Assembly (NCBI GenBank): GCA_965226045.1
Contig: CBDDBU010000021.1
Span: 1 to 64,000 of the forward strand
DNA: 64,000 nt
Direction: 5' to 3'
DNA from: CBDDBU01 sp965226045
GTDB taxonomy: Bacteria > Pseudomonadota > Alphaproteobacteria > VGEJ01
Numbering within the stretch: position 1 is the stretch's first letter; each line of letters starts with the position of its first letter. The translations under genes and the position numbers were made by a program. Positions 35,458 to 43,740 of this stretch are shown here, piece by piece. The notes under the pieces are model-generated. The model had not been told where the DNA came from and did not search any database. It was given only the letters and a program-made list of their open reading frames with translations.

Positions 35458-37536
35458 TCACGGTCCGCTCGAGCCGCCCGATCGGGCGCCGCCCTGGGGG
35501 TAGATCAAGATGTTCAAGTACTCGTCGACGTCACCCACATGATCGGGATGAATGACGGTTGTCGTATCGTCTTGCAGGATCACCGCTGGGCCGAGCACAC
35601 GGTGGCCCGCGACCAGAAGGGTCCGATCGTAGATATTGGCGGTTAGGAAGTTGCCGTCGAAATAGACGCGATGCTGTTCGACCACGGCGGCGGACGCGTC
35701 CGGGCCGCCCTTCTCGAAGCTCGGGAAGCTAACCTTGGCCACTTGGCCGGTGCCGACCGCCCGCAGGTTAACGAGCTCGACGGGCGCATTCACCTTGAAG
35801 CCATAGAGACGCTCGTGGGCGGCGCCGAAGCGGCTTTCGATATCGCTCAGGCCACCGTTGCCGAGGGCGTCGGGATTGACGTCGAGGGAGAACTCGTAGC
35901 CTTGGCGGAAGTAGCGCACGTCGACTTGATAGTGCAGCTCCTGGCGCCCGTCGTCGATACCTTCTTCCTGCAGCCAAGCCCTCGCATCTCGTCCCAGTTC
36001 CGTCAGAATCTGATTCACCTGGGCCGCCCCGGCGTCCTCGATGTTGCGAATGAAGGTCCGGGCAAACTCGTTCTTGACATCAGAGTAGAGGAAACCGAGC
36101 GCCGACAGCACGCCCGGCGTCGGCGGGATGATGACTGGAAAGCAGTCGGCCAAGCGGCCCACGGCGTTGCCATGCAACGGGCCCGCGCCGCCAAACGCCA
36201 CCAGCACGAAGTCGCGCGGATCGAGCCCCTTTTGCACTGTCACCAGTCGCAAGGCGCCCAACATGTTCTCGTTGACGATGTCGAGAATACCCTGAGCGGC
36301 CGCGTGGACATCCAAACCGAGCGCGTCGCCGATCTTGGCGATGGCGGCCTCGGCCGCGCCGGCGTCGAGGGCCATCTCGCCGCCGAGCAGGCTGGGCGGT
36401 AGGTGGCCCAGCACCACGTTCGCGTCGGTCACCGTCGGCAATTCGCCGCCCCGGCCGTAACACGCCGGCCCCGGCACGGCGCCCGCGCTTTCCGGCCCCA
36501 CGCGCAACGCGCCGGTCATCGGCACATGGGCGATGGAGCCGCCGCCCGCGCCAACGCTGTGCACCTCGACCGAGGGCACCTTGACCGGATAGTAGCCGAG
36601 CGAGGTCTGCCGCGAGATGGTCGGCTTGCCCTCCTGGATCAACGACACGTCGGTGGACGTGCCGCCCATGTCGAAGCCGAGCGCTTGTGGGTATCCCGCC
36701 AGTGAGGCAATAAAAGCGGCGCCCGAAACTCCGCCCGCCGGCCCCGACAGCATAGTGAGTACCGGAAAATCGCTGGCCCTCTGGACGCTCATGAGTCCGC
36801 CGTCGGAGCGCACGATGTTGACGTGGGGAGAGAACTGAATCTCGCGCAATCGGTTCTCGATGCCGTGTAGATACCGGCGCACGCTGGGCCGCACATAGGC
36901 GTTCATCACCGCCACCAGCGTGCGCTCGTATTCGCGGAACTCGGGCAGGATTTCGGAGGACAACGAAACGGTCATGTCGGCGTCGAGCTCGCCCACGAGA
37001 TCCTTCAGCCGCTCTTCGTGGAGCGAATTGGCGTAGGAGTGGAGGAGCGAAACGGTGATCGCCTCGGCCCCCAGGTCGATCAGTTCGCGGATCGCTGCCC
37101 GCGCATGCTCCTCGTCCAGCGGCGTCATGATCTCGCCACGCGCGGTGACGCGCTCGCGAACGCCACGGGTCAACTCCAAGTCGGCCATCAGCTCGGGCTT
37201 GATCATGGTGATCCAGCCCGCCAACGGGCCCGGGGTCTGGGATCGCGCCAGGTGCAGAACTTGTTCGAAATTCTCGGTCACCAGAAGTCCGACCTTCGCG
37301 CCCTTGCCTTCCAAGACGATATTGGTCGAGACCGTTGTGCCGTGGAGAAGCGCCCGAATGTCCGCCGGCGCGACGCCCGATTCGGCGACGATCTTGTTGA
37401 TGCCGGTAAGTATACCGACCGATTGGTCGTGGGGGGTTGACGGCGTCTTCAGCAGGCGCAGGGCGCCGGTATTCTCGTCGAACAGCAGCAAGTCCGTAAA
37501 CGTGCCACCGACATCGACGCCGAGGCGGCGGCTCAT
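35458..37536 (-). CDS. hyuA: HyuA (ATP-dependent hydantoinase/oxoprolinase A subunit)
   Basis: A 692-residue ATPase subunit. The N-terminal phosphate-binding loop is LGVDVGGTFTDLLLFD, followed by LLHGTTVSTNIVLEGKG. The ASKHA-type second motif is LGFDMGGTSTDVSLIQ, and the conserved SVGAGGGSIAHV and VAFGGAGPLHGNAVG blocks are present. I chose ATG 37536 (MSRRLGVDVGG), with AAAGGGG upstream, although the frame is open to 37680. It works with HyuB for ATP-driven ring opening. hyuA-hyuB are co-transcribed and followed by the flotillin gene. N-methylhydantoinase and 5-oxoprolinase cannot be told apart by eye. Confidence 0.92.
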   Translation of the reverse strand: MSRRLGVDVGGTFTDLLLFDENTGALRLLKTPSTPHDQSVGILTGINKIVAESGVAPADIRALLHGTTVSTNIVLEGKGAKVGLLVTENFEQVLHLARSQTPGPLAGWITMIKPELMADLELTRGVRERVTARGEIMTPLDEEHARAAIRELIDLGAEAITVSLLHSYANSLHEERLKDLVGELDADMTVSLSSEILPEFREYERTLVAVMNAYVRPSVRRYLHGIENRLREIQFSPHVNIVRSDGGLMSVQRASDFPVLTMLSGPAGGVSGAAFIASLAGYPQALGFDMGGTSTDVSLIQEGKPTISRQTSLGYYPVKVPSVEVHSVGAGGGSIAHVPMTGALRVGPESAGAVPGPACYGRGGELPTVTDANVVLGHLPPSLLGGEMALDAGAAEAAIAKIGDALGLDVHAAAQGILDIVNENMLGALRLVTVQKGLDPRDFVLVAFGGAGPLHGNAVGRLADCFPVIIPPTPGVLSALGFLYSDVKNEFARTFIRNIEDAGAAQVNQILTELGRDARAWLQEEGIDDGRQELHYQVDVRYFRQGYEFSLDVNPDALGNGGLSDIESRFGAAHERLYGFKVNAPVELVNLRAVGTGQVAKVSFPSFEKGGPDASAAVVEQHRVYFDGNFLTANIYDRTLLVAGHRVLGPAVILQDDTTTVIHPDHVGDVDEYLNILIYPQGGARSGGSSGP

Positions 37537-37671
37537 GACCCCTTTAGTCCCCCGACCCAGCGGTGCGCACCTCGCTCGCGGCGCTCGGAACTCCCGCCTA
37601 AACTGGTTGTCGTCATCCCTGGCTTTGGTATATTGCCCAATGCCTCGCCGCTGCCCATACCCGCTCTGATC

Positions 37672-38199
37672 ATGGCACAAGAAACCGTTGGCCCGCGCAA
37701 ACCCCGATTCTTCATCGTTGGCGTGGGGATCATTATACTATTGGTGTTTCTCTATTTTTACCGACCATTTGAAGATTACTTTACACAAGGCATTCGGGAC
37801 GTTGATTCATCCAATATAGTTTTCTGGTCTGCTTCTCTGGTGGGCATACTCGCCTACATGATCTCTCATTGGCGGTCCTTCCGCCACAACATCTTTCGCG
37901 ATGTCACCAACCTCGACATCGAGACGCTGGTCTTCGACACGCTACAGATCGCCATCCTGGTCGCCGTCATCTTCTGCGCCGGCGCGATCCTGCAGGAAAT
38001 CGAGATGCTGGCCGAGCATCTGATCGAACGCGGAACCATCGTAGGGCCGGTGTTCGGCGGCGGACTGCTCTCGATCATACTTCTGTTTATTCTTGCGGTC
38101 GCGTTCTATCTCCTGCATCGCATGGTGCGCGGCTTTCGGGTGGGCTGGCGTCCCGGCCGGCCGCGGCCGAGATCGCGGTCGACCGCCCGCCTGCCCTAG
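37672..38199 (+). CDS. Small four-helix membrane protein, family shared with 24061-24525
   Basis: About 175 residues from ATG 37672 (an ATG at 37633 is possible). Hydrophobic segments at about 13-31, 46-65, 85-112 and 117-140, then an Arg/Pro-rich tail. Blocks FLYFYRPFEDYFTQGIRD, IVFWSASLVG, HWRSFRHN and FCAGAILQEIEMLAEHLI match the 24.1 kb protein in order and spacing. It is divergent from hyuA and overlaps the tail of the deacetylase gene by 4 bp. Function unknown. The pair brackets the hydantoinase-transporter-HyuAB block. Confidence 0.75.
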   Translation: MAQETVGPRKPRFFIVGVGIIILLVFLYFYRPFEDYFTQGIRDVDSSNIVFWSASLVGILAYMISHWRSFRHNIFRDVTNLDIETLVFDTLQIAILVAVIFCAGAILQEIEMLAEHLIERGTIVGPVFGGGLLSIILLFILAVAFYLLHRMVRGFRVGWRPGRPRPRSRSTARLP

Positions 38200-39302
38200 C
38201 CGGCGGCGGCGGTCGACCGCGCGGGACCGCCGACGAACGGTTGGCGCTTGATGAAGTCGTCGGCGATCTCGTCGAAGGTGTGCCAGCGCACGCCGGAGTG
38301 GCTCGAGATGTACTCGATCATCCGCTCGATCATCAGCAACACCTGGGGCCGGCCCGAGATGTCGGGGTGGATGGTCAGGGTGAACACCGCGTAGTCCATC
38401 TCGCGGTAGACCCAGTCGAACTGATCGCGCCACCACTCCTCGATATCGCGCGGGTTCACCCAGCCGTGGCTGTTGGGCACGTTCTTCATGAACATCAGCG
38501 GCGGCAGGTCGTCGAGGTACCAGCTGGCCGGGATCTGCACGATCGGCACGGTGGTGCCGAGCTCCATCGGCTTCATCCAGGTGTGGGCCGGCTTGCCGTA
38601 GTCGATCAGCGTCCATGACTCGCCGACCCGGGTCCAGAACGGTGTGAAGTCGTTGTGCATCTGGCTGTGGTCGTACTTGATGCCGCGCTCGAGCAAGAGC
38701 TGTGGCGTCGCCAGGCTCATCTCCCACCACGGCGCGACGTTGCCGCTGGGCGTGCGGCCCGAGATTTTCTCGATCAGCTCGATGCCCTTGTCGAGGATCA
38801 CAGCCTCCTGGTCGGGCGTCATCTGCACCGGGTTCTCGTGGGTGTAGCCGTGCAGGCCAATCTCGTGCCCCTCGTCGGCCACCCGCGTCATGATGTCGGG
38901 CCAGGTCTCGATAGTATGACCGGGGATGAACCAACTGGTGCGCAGGTCCACGCGCTTCAGCATATCCAACATGCGCGGCGTGCCGATCTCGGCCGAAAAC
39001 ACGCCGCGGCCGATGTCGCTGGGCGAATCGCCACCGCCATAGGAGCCGATCTGCCCGGCCACCGCATCAACGTCGATGCCGATGGCGCACAGAATGTCCT
39101 TCTTGCCGCCGCCTGACGCCGAGCGTGCCGTCGCTCCCGCACTGGTCCCGGGCAGGCTCGATCCCGCGCCGGTTTCCCGCGCCGCGGCCGCCGACGCACC
39201 GATCGGACGCGGACTGTAGCGCGGCCCGATGCCGCCGCCGGGCGCCACGGCATCGGATCGCCCCGGATGTCCACGGAACCCAGAATCAGAACGATCGCTC
39301 AT
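38196..39302 (-). CDS. Polysaccharide-deacetylase-fold hydrolase (PuuE/HpPgdA-like)
   Basis: A 368-residue protein. Residues 70-368 form a NodB-type barrel: IGIDVDAVAGQIGSYGGGDS, DLRTSWFIPGHTIETWPDIM, EIGLHGYTHENPVQMTPDQE and FTLTIHPDISGRP supply the Asp and His metal ligands. Relatives act on cyclic ureides (allantoinase PuuE) or peptidoglycan. Among ureide genes, an amidohydrolase role is more likely than sugar deacetylation, by inference. Residues 1-65 are an odd low-complexity Ser/Gly/Ala-rich extension; family proteins normally begin near KKDILCAIG. A later start could remove it, but no good alternative with a ribosome site is visible. Confidence 0.83.
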   Translation of the reverse strand: MSDRSDSGFRGHPGRSDAVAPGGGIGPRYSPRPIGASAAAARETGAGSSLPGTSAGATARSASGGGKKDILCAIGIDVDAVAGQIGSYGGGDSPSDIGRGVFSAEIGTPRMLDMLKRVDLRTSWFIPGHTIETWPDIMTRVADEGHEIGLHGYTHENPVQMTPDQEAVILDKGIELIEKISGRTPSGNVAPWWEMSLATPQLLLERGIKYDHSQMHNDFTPFWTRVGESWTLIDYGKPAHTWMKPMELGTTVPIVQIPASWYLDDLPPLMFMKNVPNSHGWVNPRDIEEWWRDQFDWVYREMDYAVFTLTIHPDISGRPQVLLMIERMIEYISSHSGVRWHTFDEIADDFIKRQPFVGGPARSTAAAG

Positions 39303-39482
39303 GACGATACCCTTCCCTGCCGGTCAATTCATTTTCAGGCAAGCCGCACTCGGCTCGATCTCTCGTCTTCTGATACAACCCACTCCACGGCCGATCAACT
39401 GGGCCGCGTTGATCGGCCAGGGACCAGGCGCTATCGTGACGGGGCGCTATCGTCGTCAATGAGAGCTGGCTCGGAGGCCGAG

Positions 39483-40214
39483 ATGAGCGATTGGCGACAA
39501 GACACACGCGAGGACTACCAGCGCAAGGGCCTTGGCGTGCGCGCGGGCTATGGGGCCAAACCAGTCCTCTTGCTGGTCGATTTCATCAATGGATTCACCG
39601 ACCCCAGCACGCCGCTGGGCGGCGATCTCACGGGCCAGATCGCGGCGACCAAGAGGCTGCTGGCCGAATGCCGCGCCCAGGGCCAAACCATCGTCTACAC
39701 GACCATCGCGTACGCGCCGGATCTGCGCGACGCCGGGATGTGGATCAAGAAGATTCCTTCTCTGGAGATTCTGACAAAAGGATCACCGATGGTCGAGATC
39801 GATGAGCGCGTTCGTCCCCGCCGCGGCGAACGCGTGGTCGAAAAGAAGTTCGCGAGCGCGTTCTTTGGTACCTATCTCGACGCCTATTTGCGCGGTCTTG
39901 GCATCGACACCGTCATCATGACGGGCTGCACCACCAGCGGCTGCATCCGCGCCTCGGCGGTGGACTCGATCCAGTACGGCTACTACACGGTCGTGGTCGG
40001 AGACGCTGTCGGCGACAGAGCGAAGGGCCCGCACGACGCGAATCTGTTCGATATCGAGGCCAAATACGGCGATGTGGTCTCCAGCCACGAGGTGCTAACG
40101 TACCTCCGATCGCTCGAAGGCACGGACGGTCTTGCTGGCCAGGCCAACGTTGATTTCCGGCGCTGGTGGGGTGCGGAATCGCCGCCGGCCGAGGATCGGC
40201 GCCGTGGGGCATAA
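39483..40214 (+). CDS. Isochorismatase-family amidohydrolase (N-carbamoylsarcosine-amidase-like), paralogue 2
   Basis: A 243-residue cysteine hydrolase. Asp33 (LLLVDFINGF), Lys121/122 (RVVEKKFASAFFGT) and Cys154 (MTGCTTSGCIRAS) sit at the same positions as in the 22.1 kb paralogue. GGAGG lies at good spacing before ATG 39483, which I prefer to the upstream in-frame ATG at 39267. It likely hydrolyses an N-carbamoyl product of HyuAB or of the D-hydantoinase. It overlaps the next gene by 11 bp, so the two are translationally coupled; that partner resembles the N-terminal domain of HyuB. Confidence 0.85.
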   Translation: MSDWRQDTREDYQRKGLGVRAGYGAKPVLLLVDFINGFTDPSTPLGGDLTGQIAATKRLLAECRAQGQTIVYTTIAYAPDLRDAGMWIKKIPSLEILTKGSPMVEIDERVRPRRGERVVEKKFASAFFGTYLDAYLRGLGIDTVIMTGCTTSGCIRASAVDSIQYGYYTVVVGDAVGDRAKGPHDANLFDIEAKYGDVVSSHEVLTYLRSLEGTDGLAGQANVDFRRWWGAESPPAEDRRRGA

Positions 40215-40722
40215 CGACGGAGCGCCCAACGAGGCCGGGAGGCTCTCGGCGCGATTCGACGAGATGTTGGAGACCAGTCGGCGCGACCTGGACGCGCTCT
40301 ATCGCGACGAAAACGGCAAGCCGTCGAGGCTCGTGCTATCTCGCGCGGCTCGATCGGCCCATACATCATCCTCGGAGCGGGCCGTCAGCGGCTTCGATCC
40401 AAGATCAACCCCGACCGCACGCGTCCTCGACGATTGGTTCGGCGGTCGCTGGCGCTTTGAGATCACCGACCGCCGCCACGATGGCGACGAGGTGGTGGTG
40501 AGCGGGCGCGTCGTGGTCGAGAATCAAGGCATCGAAATGTCGGGCACCGGACGCGCCGCCGTTGCCACCGGAAACGCGGCGATCGAAGGAACGACGGCGG
40601 GTGTCGTCTTCAGGGTCAAGCCCACGCACGCTATGGCGCGCGACAGCGTTGGCGGCCCGGAAGACTCCGCTTTCCGCCAGGCCGCCGCCGTGGCGCTCGC
40701 GCGTTGCGCGCAACTCCCGTAG
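40204..40722 (+). CDS. Free-standing homologue of the HyuB N-terminal domain
   Basis: A 172-residue protein starting at GTG 40204, overlapping the isochorismatase-family gene (ATG 40264 is an alternative). The C-terminal half contains WFGGRWRFEITDRRHDGD, VVVSGRVVVENQGIEMSGTG and SAFRQAAAVALARCAQL. These align in order with RFGPGWSSEVVNRKTENG, VTVLCKLEVDGVTKSQFGSA and AALRRATADALAHCAEL of HyuB residues 70-140. The pattern (aromatic-rich strand, beta hairpins, then an Ala-rich helix ending ALxxCA) recalls Rad52/Mgm101-type annealing domains, but that is only an impression. No known role. Confidence 0.6.
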   Translation: MGHNDGAPNEAGRLSARFDEMLETSRRDLDALYRDENGKPSRLVLSRAARSAHTSSSERAVSGFDPRSTPTARVLDDWFGGRWRFEITDRRHDGDEVVVSGRVVVENQGIEMSGTGRAAVATGNAAIEGTTAGVVFRVKPTHAMARDSVGGPEDSAFRQAAAVALARCAQLP

Positions 40723-40819
40723 GTCAGTTGCCGGCGAACGAGTTAATTTGGCGCAAGACCTCCTGTGGGCGGCTTTGTCAGACTAGCTGGCGTGAGCCGG
40801 CCGATCAGACCCGGTCACC

Positions 40820-41050
40820 ACTCGACCGAACCGGTTTCACCAGAACCCGACCGTCTCCTGGCAGATATCGATGCCGCGCTCGGACAGAAGGTCCTCGACT
40901 TGGCGCAGCGACAGCGGATAGCGGACATACATCATCACCGCCAGGCGGATCACCTCGGGCGAGCTGTTGAAGTAGCGGACGGGATCGCGCATTGCCGAAA
41001 GCTGAGGAGCCTCGCCAGGGGCCTCAAGCCGATTTACTCTGACAATGCCC
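40820..41050 (-). pseudogene. IS6-family element fragment (5' end)
   Basis: On the minus strand MRDPVRYFNSSPEVIRLAVM and LSERGIDICQETVGFW are the first 52 codons of an IS6-type transposase, then a stop (40837) and loss of similarity. The terminal repeat ctctgacaatgccc lies at about 41037-41050. It matches the left part of the fuller copy at 48854. Only the 5' end survives. Confidence 0.8.
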
Positions 41051-41245
41051 CCTGCATCTCTATACCGAAGCGTTGCTATCGGCGGTCCCGGTGCCCGATC
41101 CGGCCGTCCGCAGCAAAAGGCGGATCCTGCTGGAGGGAGACGTGCCGAGCCCAATAGACCCACCCTCGGGCTGCCGGTTTCACACCCGGTGTCCGTACGT
41201 CGAGGCGCGCTGCCGCACCGGGACACTGGGTCGCCTGCCACATGC
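41051..41245 (+). pseudogene. C-terminal fragment of an oligopeptide ABC ATPase (OppF/DppF)
   Basis: The frame reads HLYTEALLSAVPVPDPAVRS, then KRRILLEGDVPSPIDPPSGC and FHTRCPYVEARC, the standard C-terminal oligopeptide-specific region of OppF/DppF-type ATPases. The 5' part is removed at the end of the IS6 fragment and the 3' end at the IS1182-like element (41246). It is one of two scattered pieces of a peptide transporter operon (see 43741). Confidence 0.8.
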
Positions 41246-42725
41246 GCTAACAGCCCGTTGACGAAGTCTTCCCTGGACGAAGTCGGCATGGTCTGATTCT
41301 CTGGTGTCCTGGCCTGAAGGGGGGTTCGCTGATGGCGATGGGACAGCAGAAGGATCGTCAGGGGGACTTGATGGTGAGCTGGTCGGAGATGCCGCGCTCG
41401 CCAGGTCATGTATTTTACGACCGCCTGCAGTTGGTACTGATCGAGGGCGGCTTCGACGGCTTCGCCGAGGCGGTCTGCCAGCCCTATTACGCGGCCAGGA
41501 TGGGGGCGCCTTCGGTGCCACCCGGGCGCTACTTCCGTATGCACCTGGTGGGCTACTTCGAGGGTATCGACTCTGAGCGTGGGCTGGAGTGGCGCTGCTC
41601 GGATTCCCTGTCGCTACGGGAGTTCCTGCTGTTGGAGATGCGGGAACGGGTGCCGGACCATTCCTGGCTGTCACGGACCCGCGCGCGCCTGCCCCATGAA
41701 GTCCACACGGCGGTGTTTGACTGGGTCCTGGCGCTGATCGCCGAGGCGGGTCTGGTGAAGGGCGAGCGCATCGGGGTGGATGCCTCGACCATGGAGGCCA
41801 ACGCGGCGCTGCGCAACATCGTGCGGAGGGACACGGGCGAGGGTTACCGGGGGATGCTGGAGCGCTTGGCCCAGGAGAGCGGTATCGAGACACCCACGGC
41901 TGAGGACCTGGCGCGTCTGGACCGCAAGCGCAAGGGCAAGAAGCTCTCGAACCAGGACTGGGTTTCCAGGAGCGACCCCGAGGCCAAGATCGCCAAGATG
42001 AAGGACGGCACCACGCACCTGGCCTACAAGCCCGAGCACGCGGTGGATCTGGACACCGGCGCGGTGGTGGCGGCGGAGCTGCACCCGGCCGACGAGGGCG
42101 ATACGACAACGCTTCCCAAGACCCTGGCGGCGGCCGAGGCAAACCTCGAGGCGGTGGATGTGGCGCCGACGGCCGAAGATCCGGCCGAATGTGTGACCGA
42201 TAAGGGCTACCACTCACGGTTGGTCTTGAAGGCGCTCGACGACGGCCCCTGGAAGAGCCGGATCTCCGAGCCCAAGCAGAAGGGTTTTGCGCGCTGGCAC
42301 GGAGATGATGCGGCTCGCCGGGCGGTCACCAACAACCGGACCCGGCTGTTATCGGGGGTGGCCAGGGAAGCCTTCAAGCTGCGCGCCGAGATCGTCGAGC
42401 GCTCCTTTGCCCACAACCTCGATCGCGGCGGTATGCGCCGGACCTGGCTTCGGGGCCGCGAGAACGTGCACAAGCGATACCTGCTTCACGTCGCCGGCCA
42501 CAACCTATCGTTGCTGATGCGCCAACTCATCGGCGCCGGCACCCCGAAGGAGGCCGTGGCGGGCGGAATTGGCGCCTTGTTCGTGCTTGTTACGCCCGCT
42601 GGAGCCGTCCTGGTCGTTCAGATCGTCCTCATCGTCTCGGAGGATGGCGAAACCGCCTTCGCCGCGATATGCTTCGCCGTGGCGTGAAACCCGGTCAATG
42701 ACGCCTTTTTCAACGGGCTGCTAAG
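41246..42725 (+). mobile_element. IS1182/IS5-superfamily insertion sequence
   Basis: The left tip gctaacagcccgttga and right tip caacgggctgctaag form an inverted repeat of about 15 bp with few mismatches. They enclose one transposase. The left tip matches the 59-bp repeats at 796 and 8226. It cuts an oppF/dppF-type gene on its left side and abuts the end of the DUF4392 gene on its right. Confidence 0.75.
41332..42687 (+). CDS. DDE transposase (DUF772/IS1182-like)
   Basis: A 451-residue transposase. The N-terminal DUF772-type region is SPGHVFYDRLQLVLIEGGFD, YFRMHLVGYFEGIDSERGLE and FLLLEMRERVPDHSWLSRTR. The catalytic Asp is in ERIGVDASTMEANAALR, the second in CVTDKGYHSRLVLK, and the Glu in the C-terminal VERSFAHNLDRGG. 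A ribosome site is weak. The last 50 residues are hydrophobic and probably read into the right end of the element. Appears intact. Confidence 0.8.
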   Translation: MAMGQQKDRQGDLMVSWSEMPRSPGHVFYDRLQLVLIEGGFDGFAEAVCQPYYAARMGAPSVPPGRYFRMHLVGYFEGIDSERGLEWRCSDSLSLREFLLLEMRERVPDHSWLSRTRARLPHEVHTAVFDWVLALIAEAGLVKGERIGVDASTMEANAALRNIVRRDTGEGYRGMLERLAQESGIETPTAEDLARLDRKRKGKKLSNQDWVSRSDPEAKIAKMKDGTTHLAYKPEHAVDLDTGAVVAAELHPADEGDTTTLPKTLAAAEANLEAVDVAPTAEDPAECVTDKGYHSRLVLKALDDGPWKSRISEPKQKGFARWHGDDAARRAVTNNRTRLLSGVAREAFKLRAEIVERSFAHNLDRGGMRRTWLRGRENVHKRYLLHVAGHNLSLLMRQLIGAGTPKEAVAGGIGALFVLVTPAGAVLVVQIVLIVSEDGETAFAAICFAVA

Positions 42726-42734
42726 GGCGGCGCG

Positions 42735-43709
42735 CTAGAAATGGCGGTCGAATGAGCCGTTCCACTGGGCGTAGATGCTCCCCAGCTGGTCCACCACCCG
42801 CATCACCGCGTCGATGGGAATCCCGTCATCGCCGATGAAGTTGGGGTCCATGGTGCCACCGTCCAGGCACCCTAACGCCACCACTCCCTCGACCAGCTTC
42901 TTGACAGTCTTCCCATCGACCATCAGATCGCGATTGCTCGTCCCTAAGGCGAGCGCCGTGGCCACGCCGTAAGCGCCGTAGTTGGAGACCGCAGCGGAAA
43001 ACAGGTGCTTGGTCGCCGTGGTGGTGGCGGTGCCGCCGCCGCAGGGGCAGCCGCACTCGGCGCCGAACAACACGATCTCCCGGACCTTGTCGTGGATCTT
43101 GCCGAAGCCGATCTCGTTGCCGCCATCGCCGATGCCGACCGTCAACTTGCCCTTGTCGTTCATCGCCTCGATGAAATCGTCGATGTAGTAATCGCCGGTC
43201 TTGGCGAGCGGCGTCCCCATCACCGAGTGGCGGATTCCTTCCCGGTTGCGACCCAGCTTCTCGATGGTGACGGCGATGTCGTAGTGATCGGCCCATGCCA
43301 TGAGCTCCTCGGGCGCGCGATCGGTGGTGTGGACAATATTGCCCTCGAATCCGAGCGTGTCGATAAGGCTGCTCACCACATCGTGCATGTCCCTCTCGAC
43401 CATGATATCGACGTTGTGACCGAGCAGGCTCAGCGCCCGTCCCAGCACGGCGGCGCCGATCGGGCCATCCACCTCCCCCTTGGGCAGGTGGCCCTCAAGG
43501 ACGATGCCGGTGACCATGGCCACGTTAGCGTTCTGCATTCCTAAGATGGCCTGGGAAATATCGTAGGTGACCGGGTTCTCACCGCGCGCAAGCTCGTACA
43601 GCGGGCGAATGAAGCCCTGCAGCATGTTGTGCGGGCGCATTTCGGTGGTCAGCAGCAGCTCCAGGTTTTCATAGGGCGAGCGGGGATCGACGTTCATTTC
43701 CTTGGCCAC
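42735..43709 (-). CDS. D-glutamate cyclase-domain protein (DUF4392)
   Basis: A 324-residue protein. GIGDGGNEIGFGKIHDKV and VLFGAECGCPCGGGTATTT are hallmarks of the DUF4392/D-glutamate cyclase C-terminal domain, which converts D-glutamate to 5-oxo-D-proline in mammals. The N-terminal part (NANVAMVTGIVLEGHLPKGE, DGPIGAAVLGRALSLLGHNV) also fits. It lies 31 bp downstream of a peptide-permease gene fragment in the same orientation, so it was probably in that operon. If HyuAB is an oxoprolinase-type enzyme, the two could act in sequence; that is inference. Confidence 0.82.
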   Translation of the reverse strand: MAKEMNVDPRSPYENLELLLTTEMRPHNMLQGFIRPLYELARGENPVTYDISQAILGMQNANVAMVTGIVLEGHLPKGEVDGPIGAAVLGRALSLLGHNVDIMVERDMHDVVSSLIDTLGFEGNIVHTTDRAPEELMAWADHYDIAVTIEKLGRNREGIRHSVMGTPLAKTGDYYIDDFIEAMNDKGKLTVGIGDGGNEIGFGKIHDKVREIVLFGAECGCPCGGGTATTTATKHLFSAAVSNYGAYGVATALALGTSNRDLMVDGKTVKKLVEGVVALGCLDGGTMDPNFIGDDGIPIDAVMRVVDQLGSIYAQWNGSFDRHF

Positions 43710-43740
43710 GATTTGCCTCCTTTGTTCAAGAACGGACGGA

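Noticed and set aside
40765..41157. 130-codon plus-strand frame overlapping the IS6 fragment
   Set aside because: It runs antisense to the conserved IS6 N-terminal sequence and then through two unrelated junctions.
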